From Lottia gigantea (lineage: Eukaryota > Mollusca > Gastropoda > Lottiidae): a stretch of 64,000 nucleotides of DNA. The notes beneath the pieces were generated by a model. That model saw nothing but the letters and a program-made list of their open reading frames with translations, did no database searches and had not been told where the DNA came from. A program made the translations under genes and the position numbers. The stretch lies in assembly GCF_000327385.1 (NCBI RefSeq), contig NW_008709220.1:108941-172940 (forward strand), read 5' to 3'. The stretch's first letter is position 1. Each line of letters begins with the position of its first letter. Shown piece after piece: positions 56,133-64,000 of the stretch.

Positions 56133-56948
56133 ATGGCAAACAAGTTTGGTTTAGGGTCTTTACCTCTAGAATCTAAAAATCCCATGAGTTCTACGGCGTT
56201 TATAAACAAAGTGAAACCTTTTTTCGTGGATCAAATTGGAGACACCTTGCAAAGGGATATCGATATGAACAATTTCAAAATAACTAATTTAAAGTTTCCA
56301 GGAAACGATAACGATGCCGTGAACAAGAAATATTTACTGGATCAAATAAACGCAATTCAAATAGATAAGGACCATGTTGAAAATAGAATAACTGACGTGA
56401 AAAGATTCATCAGACGAAATATTAAAAATCTTGTGGACGAACCCAAACTACAACAAGAGTTAACGATTTTGAAACGTCTTATTCAAGTGGATAAAACAAG
56501 TCAGTTGCAAAATTTAATATCTAAATTAGACGATAAGATTACGAAGGTAAAAATAGACGTCCAACGTTTAATAGACAACCCAAATGTAAACGAGGATAGA
56601 TTGAAACGAAAACTAATCGCTTTAGTAAGAAAACTTGGCGAATTGCTAGCAGAACTAGACAAGACCGCCGACAAAACCGAGTTACAAAATTCGATATCCA
56701 ATTTGAATAAAAAGATCGCGAAGCAAAAATCAGATGTTCAAGATATAATTAACACACTTCCCATTGACAAAGATACGTTGAAACATCAATTGACTGCTTT
56801 GGATACTAAAATCACGGACGAATTAGAAAAAGAAGTGGGTGTGATTAAAAACTTTCTTCAACATAAATTTCGAGATGATATGAAAAATTATATTAAAGAA
56901 CAGGTCAATCTTTTGGTATCTAGAATTCATGACGATTTTTTGAGATAA
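56133..56948 (+). CDS. Polinton part: fibre-like coiled-coil protein, 271 aa
   Basis: The reading frame looks whole and starts ATG just after the protease part. Residues 1-35 are a compact head (FGLGSLPLESKNPMSSTAFI). Residues 36-75 (LQRDIDMNNFKITNLKFPGN, DNDAVNKKYLLDQI) match the short MxxxKIxNL..P....DAVNKKY motif common in viral and phage tail-fibre proteins, where it precedes a trimeric shaft. Residues 80-271 are almost entirely charged coiled coil with internal repeats of about 70 residues (IQVDKTSQLQNLISKLDDKI; LDKTADKTELQNSISNLNKK). A role as a virion fibre or spike shaft is inference. Confidence 0.6.
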   Translation: MANKFGLGSLPLESKNPMSSTAFINKVKPFFVDQIGDTLQRDIDMNNFKITNLKFPGNDNDAVNKKYLLDQINAIQIDKDHVENRITDVKRFIRRNIKNLVDEPKLQQELTILKRLIQVDKTSQLQNLISKLDDKITKVKIDVQRLIDNPNVNEDRLKRKLIALVRKLGELLAELDKTADKTELQNSISNLNKKIAKQKSDVQDIINTLPIDKDTLKHQLTALDTKITDELEKEVGVIKNFLQHKFRDDMKNYIKEQVNLLVSRIHDDFLR

Positions 56949-56957
56949 GAGAGAAAG

Positions 56958-57840
56958 TTGACCAAATTGGAAGCTATTGTCACGGACAAATCGTATTATT
57001 TCAATCTTCCATTCGAAAGTGACACTGTATTCGATAGAAAAGGCCAAATTTATAAATCAAACAAATACGGATTCAAAGTAGAAATAAAAGTGGGTTCTCT
57101 CGAATACGGAGAACCTAAAAACGTATTCGATATCGGCGAAACGCAAGCGTTTACTTTTCGAGGTAATTGTCTGATTCAAATAGAGTTTCCCATGAAGGTT
57201 AAAGTCAATAAAGTAGTCTTCAAACAAACCGGTAAGGCCGTCAAACATATTTCATTATTCAATGATGGTAATTTGGAAGAGAATATACGTTTGATTGATA
57301 AAAGGGATCAGGAAATTGAAACGAAAAATGGTAAATATGTAGACACCTTTAAAATGGAAGTAGAAAATGATAAGTATGTCATTGAAATCAAAGATTTGGA
57401 TATGATATTGGAGACGGAAAATCCACCATTAACCAACATTGTCAAAATTCCACCATCACTTATAATACCCGGACCAATAGAATCGAGCAGTCACGAGTTT
57501 TTACGAACAACAGACTTTGAATACGTAAAACTGTATTTTGTTTACGATGGAAAATACACCTCGATCGATGTTCATAAAAGAGTTTATAGTACATTTATCG
57601 TTTGCCGAAGGTTCCATCCTTGAAGGTGGTGGTTTTATTTCTAGAGCCAAGATAAACATCGAAAAAGAAAAAATAAAATATTTCTATCATCTTAAAGAGG
57701 ACCATACGAAAAAAGAAATGTCGTTAGTACGCGTAAATGTTTTTACTTTTAATACCCACAAATATAATAATGTTAGGAATGGAATAGGGAATCTAAATGA
57801 TATTCCGTGGTTCCATTTATCGGAAATTCACTTAATTTAA
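56958..57840 (+). pseudogene. Polinton part: unidentified beta-rich protein
   Basis: Predominantly beta-strand-like sequence with alternating charged and hydrophobic residues (KSNKYGFKVEIKVGSLEYGE, FRGNCLIQIEFPMKVKVNKV, DTFKMEVENDKYVIEIKDLD). It follows the coiled-coil protein with almost no gap and could be a fibre head or another virion surface protein. No family was recognised. The region is counted among the broken parts. Confidence 0.4.
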
Positions 57841-57850
57841 CGACTTAAAA

Positions 57851-58324
57851 ATGGAACTCGAAAGCAGACAACAATACATGATAGACAAACAAGAAGAGTT
57901 GAAAATAAAGTTGAGACAGTGTAATACATGCAGGAAAACATGGAGTAGAATCGATTCTTTTTTCAAAACAGCGAGCACAGTTCTAACGGTAGGAATAACG
58001 GTGGCAACGGCCGTGACTGGTGGATTAATGCTTCCAGTCATCGTCCCAACCGTATTGGCTGCATTAACAGCCGTTCAAACGACCTCTTGCGGCCTCATCA
58101 CTTTAGGTTTCACGAGCAAAAAGAAAGCTCATTATAAAAAGAAAGCGGATATCTTGAATATGTATCTTAATCAATTGTACATCTTTTTCGAAAGATCGAG
58201 AGGAGACAAGAACATAACAGTTGAAGAATTACAAGAATTCAATGAAATTTTGGACAAATTCAGAAATATCAGCGGTCAAAATAAAGAAATAATCAAAAAT
58301 ATATACTTTAAAAAATATGAATAA
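57851..58324 (+). CDS. Polinton part: small membrane protein, 157 aa, unknown
   Basis: An intact frame with a basic/acidic N-terminal helix (ELESRQQYMIDKQEELKIKL), then CNTCRKTW. A long hydrophobic stretch at residues 43-88 (TASTVLTVGITVATAVTGGL, MLPVIVPTVLAALTAV) could form one or two membrane helices. The tail is soluble and charged. No known family was recognised. It precedes the polymerase part closely. Confidence 0.5.
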   Translation: MELESRQQYMIDKQEELKIKLRQCNTCRKTWSRIDSFFKTASTVLTVGITVATAVTGGLMLPVIVPTVLAALTAVQTTSCGLITLGFTSKKKAHYKKKADILNMYLNQLYIFFERSRGDKNITVEELQEFNEILDKFRNISGQNKEIIKNIYFKKYE

Positions 58325-58326
58325 AA

Positions 58327-61300
58327 TCGAACTTGATGAAACATTGATAGAAAACGCCCTATTTTCCGATGTTATCAAGGCTATCTCTGATAAATTTAAA
58401 ACATTCAAAGGATAAATTAAAATAGATGGAGAGATAGTCGAGGAAGGGAATCACAGACAATACATGTCACTCCTCGGTTTCAATGCCAAAACCTCTCACA
58501 ATATCTTTTCAAATATGGACAAAAAATCCGATGCTTCCGATTGGTATTTTACAGGAAAAATAATTTTAATGAAAGACAATTTCCAAGAAATCAAAAGGTC
58601 GAGAGTTGGTAGAGGAGGAACTGATCTACTTAAAAAGATAAATGAATACGAAAGCAAAAATTGTTTCATACCTACAGATGGTCACTGTTTTATCAAATGC
58701 GTCAATCGTGTTTTGAACAAAGATTTAACGTGTAAATTTCAAGAATACATCAACGGTTTTTCAAAAGCAAATAGAAAAGGAGTGATGACTTGTGCTAGAA
58801 TGAAGGAATTCAACAAGAAATTCAACACTTCGTTTCAAATTTATAATCCCAAAACAAACATTTTCACCCCAGAGACGTGCATGATGAATTAGATTGGGTT
58901 TTTTACTTACACAACTCGCATTTCTGTCTGATTAGAAGAAGCCAAAAAAGTTTGGGAATTCAAGAAATAGAAGACAATTACGAACAGGTGTGGAAAACGT
59001 GTAGAGACGATAACGCAGTAACACAAGTTTCACCCCTCAAACTAAACGTGCTTTCGAGTATGAGTGATGATGCGTTATTCGCTTGGGATTGCGAAACGTA
59101 TTCAGAAAAAGACACGCGAAGAGCAATTCCTTATGCCTGCACTTTAATTAATTTAGAAAAACTAAGGAAAATGTTAAACAGAATAAATAATCTCTTTCCA
59201 GATTTAAAGCCGTCAGATCCCATTCCAGAAGAATTTTACAACAAACTCATGACTAATATAGTAGAAATATTTGTAGGCACAGATTGCATCGATCAAATGT
59301 TGAAATATTTAGGTCAATATGATAGAAAGAGATTAATATTAATTTCTCATAACGGCAGTGGTTTCGACAACTGGATAGTGCTTAAAAATGCAAAAAAACT
59401 AACGCATTGCCCTTTAAAAACACCCAGAGGAATTCTATCTTTTCCTTTATCTAATCCATACACGGATGAAGATTTACAGAAAAAATGGAAAAGACAGAAA
59501 GAAATAAAGGGTAATTATTTACAACATATCAATTTCACGTGTTCCTATCAACACGAATCCTCTAGTTTGGCTGCATGGGGAAATTCTTCCAATCTTCCCG
59601 CGAATTTGAGAAAGATTGCCGACGTAGATATCACTAAATACACGCGAGACAACTGGGAGGAATTGAGACACGAATGGGAACCTTGCGCCAAGAGAGACAC
59701 TCTCTGTTTGGGAGCTTGTTTGATAAAATACAACCAAGTCACGAAAGAAGTTGTAAACCAGAATATGTCCAATAATCTAACGGCTCCATCTTTATCTTTA
59801 AAGGGTTGGTATTATTTATATCATTACGATAAAGAAATGGTGGAAGAAGAATGGTATAAAACTACTAGAATGGTTGCGAAACATACCGAAAAAGAAAATA
59901 TAGAAAAAGTTTATTCGCACACTAATCCTTTTATAAGAAATTTTATCAGACGATCTATTAAAGGAGGAAGAGTTTCGGCAAATAGAAAATCATTTGAAAC
60001 GAACAAAATGGATGAAATTTGTAACGTATTAAAGGAATATATTTCACAAACAGAAAGTAATAACATAATTGATTTATTCAAAGAATACAGCGCTAGCACA
60101 AAAGACAAAACGGAAGTTCATTCGAGACTTAAAAAAATAGAATGTACTAAACTAATGGCATTTGATGCTAACGGTTTATACGCTTCCGCCATGTCGGATT
60201 TAGACAGTGAATATCCGAGAGCGTAAAGTGGAAGAGCGTTTCTACCAGAAGAAGAAAAGAATTTGTAAAACTCTTCAATAAACAAAAATTCAGACCTAGA
60301 ACAGCTATTTTAACAGTGTGGTTTGACTATCCCAAAAACATGTTCTTCCAAAAGATACCAGCTAAAGATAAAATCACTTTCACGAATAAAGAAGGTAAAA
60401 AGGAAACTGGTAACAAAATCAGGTTCAGAAATGGTTTCTGTCACGACGTTTTAACATCGGTCGATATTCAAGAAATAGTGAAAGCCGGTGGACGAATTAT
60501 TAGAATATTAGATGGTATAGTTTACGAAGAAAATTTTAAAACTCCACCCTTTAGAGATTATATTTTAATTTTGAGAGATTTAAGAAATAAATATAAACGA
60601 GAAGGTAATATCGTGGGTAGTAACTGCATGAAATTATTAGGTAATTCCTTGTATGGTAAATCAATTCAGAAAGATATATTCACAACTAGACATTTATGGA
60701 ATGAAGCAACTTTACAGGCCAACTTTGATTCACGCGTTAAAACCTATGAGAAAATTAATGATACTCAATATATTGTTGAAACGGAAATTGAAGAAAAAGA
60801 GATTACTACCGAAGATACTAAATCTACACGACTAACACCTAGTCATTTGGGATCATTCGTTTTATCTCACAGTAAAAAAATAATGAACAATTTCATTCAC
60901 GTCATAAATGGATTTTTTAAACCCGAAATGTACTATACCGACACCGATAGTTTGTACATTTCATCCAACAATTGGAAAAAACTAAACAGAGCTGGTTTGG
61001 TCTCCGAAAAAGACTATTGCAAAGGTAAAAACGATTACGGTGACGGTGGAATTATATTTGGTTTATATTTAGCACCAAAAGTCAAATACAACATCATTCT
61101 AACTTCTGATGGTGTTTTAAAAGAAAAGAAAACGTTTAAAGGTTATTCTAATGATAAGATAAGTGTAGAAGATTACGTTCAGTTAGCAAGCGGACATGAT
61201 GTGTCAAACGAATTTAATAAACCATAGGAAAAAAGTTTCACCAATGGAGTAGTTATTCCAAATGATAAACAAACTAAAGTTTTTAGAAGTTATTTGAATA

Positions 61301-61440
61301 ATGTTAAAAGAAAACCACCAAACAGTGAAGGAATTATGTATCCTTACAACGACAAAGATGAGTATAGTTTTGACGAAAACTATGAATTTGATGATTTCGA
61401 TTATCTTTCTAATCAAGAAGAGAATGAAGATTGTTTTAAA
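58327..61440 (+). pseudogene. Polinton part: protein-primed DNA polymerase B
   Basis: Would replicate the element from protein-primed ends. The N-terminal region contains NCFIPTDGHCFIKCVNRVL, typical of Polinton polymerases. Exonuclease motifs follow: Exo I AWDCETY (59081), Exo II HNGSGFDNW (59348) and an Exo III-like AKRDTLCLGACLIKY (about 59689). Polymerase motif A is FDANGLYASAM (about 60161), motif B is MKLLGNSLYGKS (about 60628) and motif C is YTDTDSLYIS (60934). The acidic tail ends near 61440, where the convergent minus-strand genes begin. The region is broken in a few places. Confidence 0.93.
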
Positions 61441-61444
61441 TGAA

Positions 61445-62143
61445 GTTGAATGACAATTTCTTCGTTGCCAAAGTCTATGAACCTGTTTTTACCGTCTTTG
61501 ATTTCCAGATTTATATCTTTGATCATGAAAGAATTGACTGGTAATAGGTCGTTTGAAACGGTTTCTGTATAATTCTGTATCCGATCGGCACCGTAAAAGT
61601 CGGTATGCTGTATATGATTTGGCGTTTGTGCTTGTTGAAAAATCCACCGTTGATCAAATTACAGTGAATGTTGATCACGTCGATGTCGTTCTCGATGTTG
61701 GCCTTGTGCGGCGCCAATGTCGATTGCGCGTATATTCGTTTATCGAACCCTAGTAACGCATTCAACAAATTTTCTACGTTGAAATCGACTTAACTGTTAT
61801 TTCTCAAGATCCGTTTTATTTTGTTCAGATTCAAATTACCTTCGAATTCGATATTGTTTTTGCCGTTCACGCTTCCTGCGTATTCGGATAGGTAATCGTT
61901 GATGGCTACGTATTCGTAGCTCCCCGGTAGTAAGCTTATGGTTTCGAACGTAACTCCGTTATCCGTCGATATTTTTAGTTGATTGTTTTTTTCGTTGATG
62001 TTTCTAATGGAATTGTAAACGGAGAAATACTTTAATCCCAGTTCATACTGTTTATTGCGATCGAGTTCATACTCGTAGTCTAGAGACAATTTGATGTCTG
62101 GTTTATTCGAGGTGATAACGAACAATTGTTCTTTATTGGACAT
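61445..62143 (-). pseudogene. Polinton part: penton-like minor capsid protein
   Basis: The N-terminal half (LSLDYEYELDRNKQYELGLK, YFSVYNSIRNI, SLLPGSYEYVAINDYL) and the C-terminal half (LLGFDKRIYAQSTLAPHKAN, DVINIHCNLINGGFFNKHKR, SIPTFTVPIGYRIIQKP) follow the layout of the single-jelly-roll penton-like protein of Polintons and adintoviruses as I remember it. The protein would occupy capsid vertices. It overlaps the upstream minus-strand frame by a few bases, as expected for a compact virus-like gene block. The region is broken. Confidence 0.6.
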
Positions 62144-62949
62144 TTTTAATGACGTTTATATAGTCTTTTTTAGTGATGATTTCTTTCTCCAAAAGTCGTT
62201 TTAATATGGCATTGACTTCGTTGTATTGTCTGTCCGATCGATGACCTTCTTTCATGGCCGCTAATATTATTTCTAATCTATTAAGCAATTCTTTATTGTT
62301 GTCGGATAAAAACGTTATACCTTGCCCAGATGCCACCATATCATCGAATTCGTCTATTTCTTCTATGATTGGATAATCATCTACATCCTCTTGCTCAATT
62401 ACTCTTTTATATAGTTTAACTTCTTTCGATCTTCTTGTTTCGGGTCCTGACTTTCTGATCGCATGTAGAAATTTTGAGTATGCTACTAAATCCTTGTAAT
62501 CGGCAATTTCAACATCCTCGCCATTCATTAAATCTATTAATCCTCTCGTTAATGTAAATATAAAGTCTTTTGTGTCGATTTTGAATTGTGGTGAATTTCC
62601 ACTAAATCTTATTCTAAAACCATTAAACAATAACCCCACTTCATCAATGATTGGTGAAATGCTCTTTGGTAAATCTGGGTCAGGGTTTGAAAAAAGACGT
62701 TTTATATCAACTAATGTCCTAATTATAATACCATTATATTCAATCGGTTTGGGTTCTATATGAGGCGTGGGTTCTAAAGCTAATTTCTTTTTAATATCCT
62801 CTTGAGATTTTAATATGGGAAATAGAGTTTGTAGATTTTCTGTTAATCCGAGTTGTTGTAATCTGTTATTTTCAACTTGGGTCTTTATTTTATTCTTAGC
62901 TTTGATATATTCTCTATTTCATTTTAAAAAATTATTCCAATCCGTCATT
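62133..62949 (-). pseudogene. Polinton part: DUF8207-like protein
   Basis: The N-terminal part is charged and helical (KAKNKIKTQVENNRLQQLGL). The middle is beta-rich (FRIRFSGNSPQFKIDTKDFI, FTLTRGLIDLMNG). The C-terminal part, LLNRLEIILAAMKEGHRSDR with QYNEVNAILKRLLEKEIIT, resembles the common transposon-borne DUF8207 protein, whose function is unknown. The family name is from memory. It lies just downstream of the ATPase on the same strand. The region is broken. Confidence 0.5.
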
Positions 62950-62964
62950 TTTAAAAAAATAAAA

Positions 62965-63696
62965 TTAACATATATCGATCATAACTCTTTCTCCCGCAGG
63001 TTTTCTAGTATTTACAAATACATATCCATGATCATCTGGGTTTCTCCATTGAGCTTTACAAACCTTTTTAAATGTATCTCTATCCATTCCGTGATTTATA
63101 GACTGAATTATTTGAGATAAATCTTTATCGTTTAATTCAAATAATAAAAAACAATTTGCATTTTTTCTAATGAACATAGAATCCATTCCGTAAAAAAATT
63201 GGGATTGGTATATGCAGTGACAGTTGTGATGTCTTCCTTTGGTGAAGAATTCTTGTTGAACAGTTTGATTTCTTTGCGCTACGCAGTCGTCAAACAATAT
63301 TAAGTTCTTTCGATTGCTATCAATATTAGACAAGTCTAGATCATTAACATTTTTCGTAAGAAAAACTTTTATATCCGTTGGATTGAAAGATGGATTCTTT
63401 GATTTAATGAAGTTTTCTATGATATCTTTTATTTCCACTTCTTCTTCGTTTTCCTCGTAATATTGAAATATGTCTTGAACGTCTTTCTTTGGTAAATATT
63501 CTAAAGCTTTGAGGAATTGATAATACGATTGCTCTGGTGTTGTTGTGTAGATATACAGAGAATCGAAATCTAAAAGGTTTGGTGTTGTCAACATGTTAAA
63601 AGTGAGATGAGTTTTCCCAGAACCAGAACTACCGCATATACACATGAGCATTGGGTTATTAGGAAATATTTCCGAATGATTAAATTTCTTGCCCAT
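62965..63696 (-). CDS. Polinton part: genome-packaging ATPase (HerA/FtsK type), 243 aa
   Basis: The frame looks whole. The Walker A motif CGSSGSGKTHLTF lies at residues about 21-33 and Walker B KNLILFDDCVAQ at about 129-140. A conserved QNQTVQQEFFTKGRHHNCHC segment and YQSQFFYGMDSMFIRKN follow, as in the A32-like ATPases of Polintons and large DNA viruses. It would pump DNA into capsids. The start ATG lies nine bases from the end of the frame to its right. It is the best-preserved enzyme of the element. Confidence 0.88.
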   Translation of the reverse strand: MGKKFNHSEIFPNNPMLMCICGSSGSGKTHLTFNMLTTPNLLDFDSLYIYTTTPEQSYYQFLKALEYLPKKDVQDIFQYYEENEEEVEIKDIIENFIKSKNPSFNPTDIKVFLTKNVNDLDLSNIDSNRKNLILFDDCVAQRNQTVQQEFFTKGRHHNCHCIYQSQFFYGMDSMFIRKNANCFLLFELNDKDLSQIIQSINHGMDRDTFKKVCKAQWRNPDDHGYVFVNTRKPAGERVMIDIC

Positions 63697-63705
63697 TTTT
63701 ATTTA

Positions 63706-64000
63706 TTACATTTTCGTACCAAAAATCACCCCGTTGCCTTTATACTTTGAAAGGAAGATTCCCTCGCCCGAACGTATGTTTTTAAAAAATATGGCGTCGC
63801 CCTTGTGTTTGACCTTCATTTTTCCAGTGTCGATTTTATCTATTAATTTGCTTAATCCCTCTTTAACGGTTTTCTTGGTTTCTTCGCCAAATCTTTGTCC
63901 GAATTCTTTAACCGTCCCTAATATATCTCCTACTCCCGAACCTCCTCGTGCTTCTCTTTCCATTGCCAAATTGTGTCTACGTGCTTCGGCGTTTGCAGCG
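63706..64000 (-). CDS. Polinton part: unidentified protein, cut by the window edge
   Basis: Only the C-terminal 98 or so codons are visible, and the frame continues open beyond 64000 without a needed start. It is glycine- and lysine-rich, with GDILGTVKEFGQRFGEETKK as a helical segment and a glycine-rich end (SGEGIFLSKYKGNGVIFGTK). Its position next to the ATPase suggests a virion or core protein. No family is assigned. Confidence 0.45.
   Translation of the reverse strand, partial: AANAEARRHNLAMEREARGGSGVGDILGTVKEFGQRFGEETKKTVKEGLSKLIDKIDTGKMKVKHKGDAIFFKNIRSGEGIFLSKYKGNGVIFGTKM

Larger units (their letters stand above)
53984..64000. mobile_element. Polinton/Maverick (adintovirus-like) fossil, right end outside the window
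   Basis: A virus-like element of at least 10 kb, identified by its gene set: retrovirus-type integrase, adenain-like protease, protein-primed DNA polymerase B, HerA/FtsK-type packaging ATPase and a penton-like minor capsid part, with a PLA2-like domain and a fibre-like coiled-coil protein. Plus-strand genes occupy about 54.1-61.4 kb. Minus-strand genes converge on them from the right edge. It is broken, with an estimated half a dozen or more interruptions, while several reading frames look whole, so the copy is probably fairly young. The left boundary is approximate. No terminal inverted repeat could be verified and no major capsid gene is seen, as that may lie beyond 64000. Confidence 0.92.

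Overview
The window looks like a gene-poor, AT-rich, repeat-dense piece of an animal nuclear genome. A lophotrochozoan, probably a mollusc, is my inference; it rests on a protostome-type neuropeptide GPCR exon and on the style of the repeats, not on a marker gene. There are two assembly gaps (19474-19523 and 48688-48765). No complete host gene is visible. The best host feature is one exon of a neuromedin-U/pyrokinin/CAPA-type receptor (34156-34480, minus strand) with a clean splice donor. Weaker candidates are a 179-residue coiled-coil reading frame (41072-41611) and a possible 33-base microexon (44969-45001).

From 1 to 41 kb the sequence is mostly non-coding and filled with short dispersed elements in recurring families: (A) a SINE-like repeat; (B) a foldback MITE whose ends begin CTTCACAATGTCAAG; (C) about 300-350 bp elements ending in TTAAAGG..CCTTTAA; (D) a palindromic element; (E) a module with a conserved cap followed by CTCGC-T-rich simple repeat. 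There are also several single palindromes and inverted-terminal-repeat elements, a decayed mariner end, a CR1-like LINE tail (38275-39160) and several minisatellites.

From 41 to 54 kb the window is dominated by tandem arrays and mobile DNA. A 3 kb inverted-repeat structure (41718-44770) encloses family-E satellite. It is followed by a degenerate L1/Tx1-type LINE (about 45330-48358) whose reverse-transcriptase active-site segment is tandemly repeated seven times in frame, then a gap-containing TIR element, and a 2.8 kb array of a 23 bp unit (51127-53890).

From about 54 kb to the right edge lies a Polinton/Maverick (adintovirus-like) fossil. Plus-strand parts, left to right: a short hydrophobic protein, a PLA2-like domain, a DDE integrase, an adenain-like protease, a fibre-like coiled-coil protein, an unidentified protein, a small membrane protein and a protein-primed family-B DNA polymerase. 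Convergent minus-strand parts are a penton-like minor capsid protein, a DUF8207-like protein, a packaging ATPase and an unfinished reading frame at the edge. It is broken in roughly half a dozen or more places but still carries several long open frames, so it is probably not very old. Its right end, and any major capsid gene, lie outside the window.
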